Source of the DNA: Arcuatula senhousia
Lineage: Eukaryota; Mollusca; Bivalvia; Mytilida; Mytilidae
DNA length: 64,000 nucleotides
Assembly: GCA_963971305.1 (NCBI GenBank)
Contig: OZ020303.1
Location: 60,884,867-60,948,866, forward strand
Direction: 5' to 3'
Positions 34,571-44,964 of the stretch are shown piece after piece. Within the stretch, counting starts at the first letter, position 1. Every line of letters begins with the position of its first letter. The translations under genes and the position numbers were made by a program. The notes under the pieces were generated by a model that was not told the DNA's origin, ran no database searches, and saw nothing but the letters and a program-made list of their open reading frames with translations.

Positions 34571-35719
34571 GACTAACGGTAACCGATTTAAAATTTGTCA
34601 GATTTTTTGTATCCTTTCTTGACCTTTTTATTTCAATATAATTCTAGCACAAAGAGTTAACAGTGAAAAACAAAATCCTTTTTTTTTTCAACTTGTTCTG
34701 TTCAACCAATATTTTCCCACCTTATTTCAATAATCATATTTTGAGAGTAACACTATGTTCTCATTTTTATATCAGCCATGAAACAAGCTACAGAGCTTTT
34801 AATATAGAACATCATCACAATTAGATTTTCATTTCTGTAAAAGTATTGAATAAAATTTAATACAGGAATTATCATTAACTGCCTAGATCATTAATAAAAT
34901 TGCCAACTAGTGGACAATAATATTCCAAACTCATCTTAAGGCTTAAGCAATTACTTTAATGAATAATGATTCACAGCTGTTGAAAATTTGTTCATCAAAA
35001 ATACTATACTTGAAGTTGGTACATGTATGTCTAGTAACCCCTTCATAGGAATAATTTATGATAAATCTAGACACAATTTAAGCTTTTCATTGGCTTATGA
35101 TTGGATATTTGTAATGATAATGATATCCCGATTGACCACACAGTATTATTAAACTTTACTACAATGTATAATATTTGATAAAATTCTTTAGGCAAATTGG
35201 CCCAGTGAGTATTACTGGTTTAATAATTGATGTATGAAATAATTGAAGCATTTCAGTAATACAATCTACCCCAGTAGAGGCAACTTACTCATTTAAGGGA
35301 CATTTAAGGTATATATTATCTGCGGTTCGTAGCTCTATTCGGTCCTTAATGATTTTTTTTTGATTTGGCGCCAAATCAGAAAATTTCTAAGATGACCATC
35401 GAGAGCCAAGGAACTGCAGCTAGGTATATATATGTATCCCTCTGGTTTCAATGCCAAAAATCTTTTTGTGGTTATTGAATTAGAGTTTGCTGAACTACAC
35501 ATCACGTACTACTTCATTTCTTTTATGGTAGATAAATTTGCATAAAATATAAAGGTAAAATTTTCATAATTTAATGACACACATTTTTTCCTATTATCTT
35601 CTTAAGAATTTCTTTTCCGTCAAAGAAATGTCAGAATAGTTGAAAAGTACAACAAAAATCATTTTCTCTTAGACATTTTAAAACTAAATAGTGATTTTTT
35701 AATTTTTTTTTTAATCCTT
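34571..35719. other. upstream region of the GPCR, non-coding
   Basis: AT-rich, no exon recognised on either strand. It would hold the GPCR promoter. The only striking motif is the palindrome at 35361-35378. Confidence 0.45.
35361..35378. promoter_or_regulatory. perfect 18-bp palindrome with E2F-like core
   Basis: TGATTTGGCGCCAAATCA is its own reverse complement. Its centre, TTTGGCGCCAAA, is two overlapping E2F-type sites (TTTSSCGC). It lies about 790 bp upstream of the GPCR start. Function is inference only. Confidence 0.3.
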
Positions 35720-37346
35720 AACAAGAACGAGTATTCTGAGAGTATTGCAAAACAATACATAGTCCCCTTCCGGCCTCATATTTCAGTCACTAGTGAAAAT
35801 TAAAAATTTGTGAAACAAATCAAAACCTTAAATTGATCAGTTCATCGTCCACATGCGATAATAAAAAGTGCAGAAAATATTCAAAGTTCAAAGGGCCATA
35901 ACTCTCGTAAATATTTGCAGATGAAAACAAAACATTAACTTCATGGTAGACTCACATATACCAAAAACCAGTTCATCAGCTACAAGCGTTTACAAAAAAG
36001 AGTGGAAAACGGTTTAATAGTGAATTTTCAAAGTTCAAAGAGCCATAACTCCCGTAAAACTATGCGGATGGAAACGAAACATAAACTTGGTAAGTATAAC
36101 TCATCATGGTTAACTCACATACCAAAAAATCAGTTTATTATCCATAAATGTTTAGAAAAAAGTGTGGGAAACTAAAATTTAAGTGAATTTACAAAGTTTA
36201 AAGGGCCATGACGCCCGGAAAAATTCGCGGACTGGCACATAACTTATACTTGATCTGTAACTTATCATGGTTGACTCGCATACTAGTATTAACAAGATTG
36301 CTATGCGTAGCCATGTGTCCCCCGCCGCCTCATAAAAGTTGTGTGGTATGTCAATTCAAGCAATATATTCTCTCAGAAACGATAGAAATAGGTTGTCAAA
36401 ATATGGGATGATCACCTATGAACAGTACCCTATCAGTGTGTAAAGTTTCAGCAACATCGGTTCAGTAGTATCCAAGGAGTTGCACCCACAAAAATGTTTG
36501 ATATGACAAAGTCCCATTTTTTGGACCGGAAAATCACAAATTTGTAAATAACTCGAAAACCGTAAATATTGCTTCAAACTTTTTTTTCGTATTATTATAG
36601 AGTATCTTTTGCTCTATCAGCCTACAAAATTTCAGAACCCTGTGCACCTAGGTAACCGAGATATTGGATGTCCTATATTTTGACCTTTCTTCCCTGTTTC
36701 CATGGAAACGGCGGCCATTTGAAAATTTCAAATATGGGATGATCATCTACTAACAGTACCCTATCACTGTGTAAAGTTTCAGCAACATCGGTTCATTAGT
36801 GTCCGAGGAGTTGCACCCACAGAAACGTTTGACAAAGTCCCATTTTTCGGACTGAAAAATCACAAATTCGTAAATAACTCGAAAACCGTAAATATCGCTT
36901 CAATTTTTTTTCGTATTATTATAGAGTACCTTTTGCTCTATCGGCCTACAAAATTTCAGAACCCTGTGCACCTAGGTAACCGAGATATTGAATGTCATAT
37001 ATTTTGACCTTTATCCCTGTTTCCATGGAAACGGCGGCCATTTTGAAAATTTCAAATATGGGATGATCATCTACTAATTGTACCCTATCAGTGTGTAAAG
37101 TTTCAGCAACATCCGTTCAATAGTGTCCGAGGAGTTGCACCCACAAAAAACGTGACGGACGGACAGACGGACGGACGGACGGAGACCATTACTAAGTCCC
37201 TCCGACGCGTTGCGGCGGGGGACAAAAATCATTTCATTATCTATAAGTAATTTGAAAAAAGTGTGACAGACGGAACGGATGGACGGACAGAAAGACTGAC
37301 CGATCGCAAAACTATAGTCCCCTTCAGCTTTCATCGGTAGAGGATT
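35720..37346 (-). mobile_element. type-H hairpin-headed element, interrupted by a type-F element
   Basis: On the minus strand the head is at 37346-37316: an AATCCTCTACCGA arm, a short loop, and an arm ending GAAGGGGACT. The tail is at 35773-35720: CCGGAAGGGGACT, a TATTG/CAATA hairpin (35757-35743) and a final CTTGTT. The body is made of units of about 160-170 bp with AAAGGGCCATAACTC (near 35890, 36040 and 36200). At 36283-37223 a second element interrupts the body. Head and tail arms match only partly, so the copy is old. Confidence 0.65.
36283..37223 (-). mobile_element. type-F hairpin-headed element nested in type H
   Basis: The head hairpin is at 37223-37196 (minus: GTCCCCCG, loop, CGGAGGGAC). 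The tail at 36328-36283 is GCGGCGGGGGAC, then a GCTACGCATAGC hairpin, then CTAG. The first 12 bases of the head (GTCCCCCGCCGC) are exactly complementary to the tail's subterminal 12-mer at 36317-36328. The body holds two near-complete units and one partial unit of about 325-333 bp (units begin near 36403, 36736 and 37060) and a (GGAC)n microsatellite near 37156. The units are the reverse of type-C bodies in the cluster: they share ACCTAGGTAACCGAGATAT, TTTCAGAACCCTG and TCGAAAACCGTAAATAT. Confidence 0.75.
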
Positions 37347-37380
37347 AACAACAAGTGAAACTGTGAGAGAGCTGGTGCAC

Positions 37381-37536
37381 AGGGGCTTGAGTTCTGGTCA
37401 TTTTTATATTACCTGGAAAAAAAATTCGACCCCCTACTCTATAATACACAGGGGCTTGAGTTCTGGTCATTTACATTACCTTGAAAAAAATCGCCCCCCT
37501 ACTCTATAATACACAGGGGCTTGAGTTCTGGTCATT
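37381..37536 (+). repeat. 65-69-bp tandem repeat that is the target of the cluster
   Basis: Three copies of AGGGGCTTGAGTTCTGGTCA followed by TTTTTATATTACC, GACCCCC and TACTCTATAATACAC begin at 37381, 37450 and 37515. The first is intact. The third is cut after GGTCATT (37536); its other half (TTTATATTACC ... ATACACAG) resumes at 60398-60447, after the 22.9-kb cluster. Confidence 0.92.
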
Positions 37537-37678
37537 AAGTCGCCCAAAACAAAGTTTTGGCGACTTATTGTTTTTACCCCGTTTCTTATTAAGTCGCCCA
37601 AAACAAAGTTTTGGCGACTTATTGTTTTTACCCCGTTTCTTATTATTATATCTCCCAAACACTATGTTTGGGAGATAT
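37537..37678 (+). repeat. heads B, B, C
   Basis: Type-B hairpins at 37537-37566 and 37591-37620 (AAGTCGCC / GGCGACTT, and CAAAAC / GTTTTG inside). Type-C hairpin at 37648-37678, a perfect 14-bp stem ATATCTCCCAAACA with loop CTA. Each is followed by ATTGTTTTTAC, a short variable stretch and GTTTCTTATT. Confidence 0.9.
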
Positions 37679-38208
37679 ATTGTTTTTACTCTGTTTCTTA
37701 TTATTCTTCTTCTTCTTTTTTTTCTTCTTCCGGACATGAACGTGTCCGAGTGGTTTCTCGAAAACAACTCAATGGTTCTTTATGAAATTTTGTAAGGTGA
37801 TAGAGTGGGTCCCAAAGGTGTGCATGCAATTTTCAAAGATTTCAAAATGGCCGCCGTTTCCATGGAAACAGGTAAAGGTCATAATATAGGACATTCCGAT
37901 ATCTCGGTTACCTAGGTGTGCAGGGTTCTGAAATTTTGTAGGTGAGTAGAGCAAAAGGAGCTCTTCAATTATACGAAAAAAAGTTCGGAGCGATGTTTAC
38001 GGTTTTCGAGTTATTCACGAAAATGCGATTTTTCGGGCCCAAAAATGGGAAAATTGTCAAAATGCTACGATTTCGACAAAATTTGGTATCTAGGTGTTTG
38101 AAATGATGGCGAGTTAGGATGCGATGTCAAAATTTATGCAAGAGTGACAATATGCGAACGATTGGGATATATTTTTGTGTTGGGCATCCCCAACACAGTC
38201 AGCACTAG
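37679..38208 (+). mobile_element. type-C body and tail (c1)
   Basis: (TTC)n tract, then CGGACATGAACGTGTCCG (a small hairpin), then CAAAATGGCCGCC, the palindrome GTTTCCATGGAAAC at 37856-37869, and ATATCTCGGTTACCTAGG. Tail: slightly decayed subterminal repeat (ATTGGGATATAT, 38161), GTGTTGGG/CCCAACAC hairpin, CTAG at 38205-38208. Closes the head at 37648. Nearly identical to 57885-58394. Confidence 0.8.
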
Positions 38209-38215
38209 TTCTTAT

Positions 38216-38444
38216 TATGTCCCCGACCACGAAGTGTCGTCGGGGACATATTGTTTTTACTCCGTTTCTTATTTTTCTTATTATTATGTCCCCGAACACG
38301 AAGTGTCGGGGACATATTGTTTTTGCTCGGTTTCTTATTATTATTATTATTATTATGTCCCCGAACACGAAGTGTCGGGGACATATTGTTTTTGCTCGGT
38401 TTCTTATTATTATTAAGTCGCCCAAAACAAAGTTTGGGAGACTT
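38216..38444 (+). repeat. heads A', A, A, B
   Basis: Type-A hairpins at 38216-38250 (variant with CGACCACG and an extra GTC), 38285-38316 and 38354-38385 (TATGTCCCCGA / TCGGGGACATA, GAA at the loop). Type-B at 38415-38444, whose right arm is the hybrid TTTGGGAGACTT. Spacer ATTGTTTTTGC or AC, then GTTTCTTATT and (TTA)n. Confidence 0.9.
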
Positions 38445-38926
38445 ATTGTTTTTGCACCGTTTCTTATTATTATTATTATTCTTCTGATTCTTTATCGTAA
38501 AGTTGTCCTCCCTAATTCAAGAAAATGGTTCAAGGAAATTGAATAACACTTGTTGGATTGGATAGTGGGTCACTCAAAGGCGTGTAATCAAGTTTTGAAA
38601 TTTTCAAGATGGCCGCCGTTTCAAAATGGCGGCCGTCGGAAAAAGTGGGCGGAAATTTTTTTTTCATCGGATCCTCTTGAAAATTGGTCATCTGGGTAAA
38701 GCGGGTATGCTGAATTCAAATCTGCGACCGGATTTGAAATCCGACTTCCGGTTTCAAAATGGCGGCCATTTTGAAACACCCGCCCCCCCTTAAAAATGTG
38801 AACTTTGTCCGATTTCAATGAAATTTTATTTCTATACATATTTTATTGTACTGAAAGGGAAGAAAAAGTATCCAAGGCGATTTTGGGCGACTTGTGTGTT
38901 GGCATCCCAACACAAATTATAGCTAG
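38445..38926 (+). mobile_element. type-B body and tail (b1)
   Basis: CTTCTGATTCTTTATCG, GTTCAAGGAAATTGAATAAC and GATGGCCGCCGTTTC, then CCGGTTTCAAAATGGCGGCC. Tail: TTTTGGGCGACTT at 38881-38893, exact complement of the type-B head arm, then TGTGTTGG/CCAACACA hairpin and CTAG at 38923-38926. Closes the head at 38415. Confidence 0.8.
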
Positions 38927-38936
38927 TTATTATTAT

Positions 38937-39195
38937 TATGTCCCCGAACACGAAGTGTCGGGGACATATTGTTTTTGCTCGGTTTCTTATTATTATTATT
39001 ATTATGTCCCCGAACACGAAGTGTCGGGGACATATTGTTTTTGCTCGGTTTCTTATTAAATCCCCGACCACGAAGTGTCGGGGATTTATTGTTTTTGCAC
39101 CGTTTCTTATTATGTCCCCGAACACGAAGTGTCGGGGACATATTGTTTTTGCTCGGTTTCTTATTAAGTCGCCCAAAACAAAGTTTGGGAGACTT
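38937..39195 (+). repeat. heads A, A, D, A, B
   Basis: Type A at 38937-38968, 39003-39034 and 39111-39142. Type D at 39058-39087 (AAATCCCCGA / TCGGGGATTT). Type B at 39166-39195. It is the longest run of mixed heads in the window. Confidence 0.9.
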
Positions 39196-39689
39196 ATTGT
39201 TTTTGCACCGTTTCTTATTATTATTATTATTTATCTTTTCCTTACGTGATCGTGAACTTGTCCGCCACATTTTTTGAAAACGCTTTGACCAATCAAGATA
39301 AAACCTGCTGAGATGGGTGGAGGGTCACTCAGAGGTGTGCAATCCACTTTTGAAATTTTCAAGATGGCCGCCATTTTCAAAATGGCCGCCGTTTAAGATT
39401 TTTGGGCCCCTCTCAGATCTCGGAGATGGGTGGATGGATTTTAATGAAAATTGGTACACTGGTAGAGTGATCCTTCTTGAGCAACATGCCGAAAAAAAAT
39501 TTGACGCGAACGCCGCCATTTTAAAATGGCGGCCATTTTACCACACCCGCCCCCCAAAAACGTCAACTTTGTCCGATTTCAACGAAATTTGATTTCTAGA
39601 CTTATTTTGATGCACTGATTTGAATGGAATACTATCCAAGGCGATTTTGGGCGACTTATGTGTTGGCATCCCAACACAATCAGCACTAG
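39196..39689 (+). mobile_element. type-B body and tail (b2)
   Basis: A second B subfamily: CCTTACGTGATCGTGAACTTG, AGATGGGTGGAGGGTCACTC, AAGATGGCCGCCATTTTC and AAATTTGACGCGAACGCCGCC. Tail TTTTGGGCGACTT at 39645-39657, hairpin, CTAG 39686-39689. Closes the head at 39166. Close relatives at 44965-45430 and 55591-56081. Confidence 0.8.
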
Positions 39690-41138
39690 TTATTATTATT
39701 ATTATTTTTCTCGGTATTCTGGACCGTGAACTTGTCCACCTCATTTTTTCAACATCTTTTAAGGTAGGAAGCTGAAACTTCATAAATCAAGAGTATGGAA
39801 TGGGAGATTGTGCTTTTTGTATTTTTCGCCGAAATCGAATGACTCCTTATAGGTCAAAAAAGGGCCTCAAAATGGCTCCTCGAAACCGAAGTTGAATTTT
39901 TACCTGGCATTTCTGATCCGGCAGGGGTAGGAAAAATTCCTTTAAAGGGTAAGTGTAGACTTTTAATACCTTTCATTTAAAAAAAGAATTTTGAAAATCG
40001 GACTTACGGTTCTCAAAATTTTGCAAAAAATCGAAATTTAATTTTTTTGTCAAATTGAGTTATCTTTCTTGTTACAATATATTTTGTTATAGTGAAGTAA
40101 AAATTCTCAACTTTGTTATTTCTTAATGAAAATCGGTTTACAAGGTAATAGTGGTATGCCGAGTTCATTTTTGGTATCGAAAATTTTTTTTGGCGGCCAT
40201 TTTCAAAATGGCGGCTAAAATGGCCACTGTTTTCCCGCCAAAACTTAAACTTGCTCCAATTTTTATGAAAATTGGTATATAAGGTAATAGTGGTATGGCG
40301 AGTTGATTTTTGACATCAAAAATTATTTTTCGTCAGCCATTTTCAAAATGGCCGCCATTTTCCGCCAAAATTAAAGTTACTCCGATTTTGATGAAAATTG
40401 GTATTCAAAGTAATAGTGGTATGGTGAGTTGATTTTTGACATTAAAATTTTTTTTATCGTCGACCATTTTCAAAATGGCTGCCGTTTCCCGCCAAAATTT
40501 AAAGTTACTCCGATTTTGATGAAAATTGGTACATAAGGTTATAGTGGTATGGCGAGTTGATTGTTGATATTAAAAATCTTTCATCGTCGGCCATTTCCAA
40601 AATGGCCGCCGTTTCCCGCCAAAATTAAAGTTACTCAGATTTTGATGAAAATTGGTATTCAAAGTAATAGTGGTATGGCGAGTTGATTTTTGACATCAAA
40701 ATTTTTTTATCGTCGACCATTTTCAAAATGGCTGCCAGTTCCCGCCAAAATTTAAAGTTACTCCGATTTTGATGAAAATTGGTACATAAGGTTATAGTGG
40801 TATGGCGAGTTGATTTTTGACATTAAAAATTTTTCATTGTCGGCCATTTCCAAAATGGCCGCCGTTTCCCGCCAAAATTAAAGTAACTCAGATTTTGATG
40901 AAAATTGGTATTCAAGGTAATAATAATAGTGGTATGGCGAGTTGATTTTTTACATTGAAATTTATTTGTAGTTGGCCATTTTGAAAATGGCCGCCGTTTC
41001 CCGCCAAAATTAAACTTACTCCTATTTTGATGAATATTGGGTATATAAAGTGATCTCAAATGCCAAGAGACATATTGACAAAGAGGGGTACGTTAGGGGA
41101 CATATATGTGACTCGCTTGCGATCACAATTAGAACTAG
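39690..41138 (+). mobile_element. type-A body and tail (a1)
   Basis: TTTTTCTCGGTATTCTGGACC, a leader with CTGGCATTTCTGATCCGGCAG, then about seven units of 125-130 bp (GATGAAAATTGGTATATAAGG, GTGGTATGGCGAGTTGA, GGCCATTTTCAAAATGGCC, TTTCCCGCCAAAATTAAAG). Tail: GGGGACAT at 41096-41103, TGTGAc-TCG/CGA-TCACA hairpin, CTAG 41135-41138. Closes the type-A head at 39111. Confidence 0.8.
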
Positions 41139-42014
41139 TTTTTATTATTATTCTTCTTCTTCTTCTTCTGGACCTAACTTTGTCCGTAGGATTTCTCGAA
41201 GACGAAAAGACATAGGTCAATGAAACTTACCAGAAAAATAGGTCACCACTAGGAAATGTGCTTTCCGATTTCGAAATTTTGAAAATGGCGGCCATCTTGG
41301 ATTGGCGGCCATTTTGAATTTGAAAAAAATACAAAATAAATCATAAAAAATCACAAAAAATATGGATATGAACCAAAATAGGTATATAGGTCAATATTAT
41401 GGTCCCGGACAATATGCGACCATTTTCCAAAAAATCCAAGATGGCTGCCATATTCAAAATGGCCGCCAAAGTGCGAAAATTGAAAAGTTGTCCGATTTCA
41501 TCGAAAATTGGCATATAGGTCAATATTGATATTACGAACAACATGGCAACATTTTCGAACAAATCCAAGATGGCCGTCATATTCAAAATGGCCGCCAAAG
41601 TGCGAAAATTGAAAAGTTGTCCGATTTCAACGAAAATTGGCATTTAGGTCAATATTGATATTACAAACAACATGGTGACATTTTCGAACAAATCCAAGAT
41701 GGCCGTCATATTCAAAATGGTCGCCAAAGTGCGAAAATTGAAAAGTTGTCCGATTTTAACGAAAATTGGAATTTAGGTCAATATTGATATTACGAACAAC
41801 ATGGTGACATTTTCGAACAAATCCAAGATGGCCGTCATGTTCAAAATGGCTGCCATAATGCGAAAAGTGAAATGTTGTCCAATTTCAACGCAAATTGGTA
41901 TTTAGGTCAATATTGATATTACGAACAACATGGCGACATTTTTGAACAATTTTGTGACAAAAGTGGGCACGGGAGGGGATTTTTTTGTGACTTGCTTGCA
42001 ATCACAATCAGCAC

Positions 42015-42017
<3 letters not shown>
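41139..42017 (+). mobile_element. type-D body and tail (d1)
   Basis: (TTC)n, CTGGACCTAACTTTGTCCG, then units of about 128 bp (GGTCAATATTGATATTACG, AAATCCAAGATGGCCGTC, AAGTGCGAAAATTGAAAAG). Tail GGGGATTT at 41975-41982, hairpin with TTG/CAA instead of TCG/CGA, end CTTG at 42014-42017. Closes the type-D head at 39058. Almost identical to d2, 1026 bp to the right. Confidence 0.8.
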
Positions 42018-42052
<35 letters not shown>

Positions 42053-42054
<2 letters not shown>

Positions 42055-42142
42055 GTCGCCCAAAACAAAGTTTGGGAGACTTATTGTTTTTGCACCGTTT
42101 CTTATTATTATTAAATCCCCGACCACGAAGTGTCGGGGATTT
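42053..42142 (+). repeat. heads B, D
   Basis: Type B at 42053-42082 and type D at 42113-42142, with spacer ATTGTTTTTGCACCGTTTC in both, preceded by a long (TTA)n. Confidence 0.9.
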
Positions 42143-43043
42143 ATTGTTTTTGCACCGTTTCTTATTTTTATTATTATTCTTCTTCTTCTTCTTCTGGACC
42201 TAACTTTGTCCGTAGGATTTCTCGAAGACGAAAAGACATAGGTCAATGAAACTTACCAGAAAAATAGGTCACCACTAGGAAATGTGCTTTCCGATTTCGA
42301 AATTTTGAAAATGGCGGCCATCTTGGATTGGCGGCCATTTTGAATTTGAAAAAAATACAAAATAAATCATAAAAAATCACAAAAAATATGGATATGAACC
42401 AAAATAGGTATATAGGTCAATATTATGGTCCCGGACAATATGCGACCATTTTCCAAAAAATCCAAGATGGCTGCCATATTCAAAATGGCCGCCAAAGTGC
42501 GAAAATTGAAAAGTTGTCCGATTTCATCGAAAATTGGCATATAGGTCAATATTGATATTACGAACAACATGGCAACATTTTCGAACAAATCCAAGATGGC
42601 CGTCATATTCAAAATGGCCGCCAAAGTGCGAAAATTGAAAAGTTGTCCGATTTCAACGAAAATTGGCATTTAGGTCAATATTGATATTACAAACAACATG
42701 GTGACATTTTCGAACAAATCCAAGATGGCCGTCATATTCAAAATGGTCGCCAAAGTGCGAAAATTGAAAAGTTGTCCGATTTTAACGAAAATTGGAATTT
42801 AGGTCAATATTGATATTACGAACAACATGGTGACATTTTCGAACAAATCCAAGATGGCCGTCATGTTCAAAATGGCTGCCATAATGCGACAAGTGAAATG
42901 TTGTCCAATTTCAACGCAAATTGGTATTTAGGTCAATATTGATATTACGAACAACATGGCGACATTTTTGAACAATTTTGTGACAAAAGTGGGCACGGGA
43001 GGGGATTTTTTTGTGACTTGCTTGCAATCACAATCAGCACTTG
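42143..43043 (+). mobile_element. type-D body and tail (d2)
   Basis: Near-identical to d1 (I noticed one difference, CGACAAGTG against CGAAAAGTG near 42887). Tail GGGGATTT 43001-43008, CTTG 43040-43043. Closes the type-D head at 42113. Confidence 0.8.
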
Positions 43044-43060
43044 TTATTATTCTTCTTATT

Positions 43061-43204
43061 ATATCTCCCAAACACTATGTTTGGGAGATATATTGTTTTT
43101 ACTCTGTTTCTTATTATATCTCCCAAACACTATGTTTGGGAGATATATTGTTTTTACTCTGTTTCTTATTATTATATCTCCCAAACACTATGTTTGGGAG
43201 ATAT
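43061..43204 (+). repeat. heads C, C, C
   Basis: Three perfect type-C hairpins at 43061-43091, 43116-43146 and 43174-43204, each followed by ATTGTTTTTACTCTGTTTC and TTATT. Confidence 0.92.
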
Positions 43205-43736
43205 ATTGTTTTTACTCTGTTTCTTATTATTATTATTATTATTCTTTTTCTTCTTCCGGACATGAACTTGTCCGAGCCACATCCCATAGAAGGACTCGAT
43301 GGATCTTCATGAAATTGTGTATGGTGGTAAGGTGAGTCCCAAAGTTGGTAATAGGCTATTCGGAATTTTCAAAATGGCCGCCGTTTCCATGGAAACAGCA
43401 AAAGGTCATAATATGGGACATTGAGATATCTCGGTTACCTAGGTGCTCAGGGTTCTGAAATTTTGTAGGTTAATAGAGCAAAAGGAGCTCTTTAAGAATA
43501 CGAAAAAAAATTTTGAAGCGATATTTACGGTTTTCGAGTTATTCGCGAAAATGTGATTTTTCGGTCCCAAAAATGGGAAAATTGTCAAAATACAACGATT
43601 TCCACAAAATTTGGTATCTAGAGGTTTCAAATGATAGCAAGTTTGGGTGCGATGTCAAAATTAATGCAAGAGTGACAATATGCGTACGTTTGGGAGATAT
43701 TTTTGTGTTGGGCATCCCCAACACAGTCAACACTAG
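43205..43736 (+). mobile_element. type-C body and tail (c2)
   Basis: CTTCCGGACATGAACTTGTCC, GTTTCCATGGAAAC and CGATATTTACGGTTTTCGAG. Tail GTTTGGGAGATAT 43688-43700, hairpin, CTAG 43733-43736. Confidence 0.8.
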
Positions 43737-44089
43737 TTATTATTATTCTTTTTCTTCTTCTCCTCATGAACGTGTCCGAGCTGGTTCTTAAAAACTACTC
43801 AATAGATCTTCATGAAATTTTGTATAGTGGAAGAGTGGGTCCCAAAGGTGTGCATGCAATTTTCGGAATTTTGAAAATGGCCGCCGTTTCCATGGAAACA
43901 CGATAAGGTCATAATATAGGACATTGCTATATCTCGCTTACCTAGGTGCGCAGGGTTCTGAAATTTTGTATGTAACTATAGCAAAAGGAGCTTTTTCATA
44001 ATACGAAAAAAAGAATATGCTAGAATGACAGTTTGCGTACGTTTGGGAGATATTTTTGTGTTGGGCATCCCCAACACAGTCAGCACTAG
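43737..44089 (+). mobile_element. type-C body and tail, shortened (c3)
   Basis: A 350-bp version of the C body lacking the TTTACGGTTTTCGAG segment. GTTTCCATGGAAAC is retained. Tail GTTTGGGAGATAT 44041-44053, CTAG 44086-44089. The same internal deletion is found in c4, so these two form a subfamily. Confidence 0.78.
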
Positions 44090-44100
44090 TTATTATTATT

Positions 44101-44130
44101 AAGTCGCCCAAAACATAGTTTTGGGGACTT
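44101..44130 (+). repeat. head B
   Basis: AAGTCGCCCAAAAC / GTTTTGGGGACTT with loop ATA. A C-to-G change in the right arm weakens one pair. Confidence 0.85.
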
Positions 44131-44617
44131 ATTGTTTTTGCACCGTTTCTTATTATTATTATTATTATTATTCTTCTGATTCTTAATCATGAAGCTGTCC
44201 TCCCTAATACAAGAAAACGGTTCAAGGAAATTGAATAACACTTTTTGGATTGGATAGTGGCTTACCTAAAGGCGTGCAATCAAGTTTTGAAATTTCCAAG
44301 ATGGCCGCCGTTTCAAAATGGCGGCCGTCGGAAAAAGTGGGCGGAAAATTTTTTTTCGTCGGATCGTCTTGAAAATTTGTTATCTGGGTAAAGCGGGTAT
44401 GCTGAATTCAAATCTGCGACCAGATTTAAAATCCGACTTCCGGTTTCAAAATGGCGGCCATTTTACTACACCCGCCCCCCTTAAAAATGTGAACTTTGTC
44501 CGATTTCAATGATATTTGATTTCTATACATATTTTATTGTACTGAATGGGAAGAAATAAAATCCAAGGCGATTTTGGGCGACTTGTGTGTTGGCATCCCA
44601 ACACAAATTATAGCTAG
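44131..44617 (+). mobile_element. type-B body and tail (b3)
   Basis: Same subfamily as b1 and b6. Tail TTTTGGGCGACTT 44572-44584, hairpin, AGCTAG ending 44617. Closes the head at 44101. Confidence 0.8.
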
Positions 44618-44964
44618 TTATTCTTTTTCTTCTTCTCCTCACGAACGTGTCCGAGCTGGTTCTTGAAAACTACTCAATAAATCTTCATGAAAATTTGTAT
44701 GATGGAAGAGTGGGTCCCAAAGGTGTGCATGCAATTTTCGGAATTTTAAAAATGGCCGCCGTTTCCATGGAAACACGATTAGGTCATAATATAGGACATT
44801 GCGATATCTCGCTTACCTCTGTGCGCAGGGTCCTGAAATTTTGTATGTAACTATAGCAAAAGGAACTCTTTGATAATTAAGAAAAAAAATTATGCTTGAA
44901 TGACAGTTTGCGTACGTTTGGGAGATATTTTTGTGTTGGGCATCCCCAACACAGTCAACACTAG
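44618..44964 (+). mobile_element. type-C body and tail, shortened (c4)
   Basis: No head directly in front. Same internal deletion as c3. Tail GTTTGGGAGATAT 44916-44928, CTAG 44961-44964. By bracket order it belongs to the first of the three heads at 43061-43204. Confidence 0.75.
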
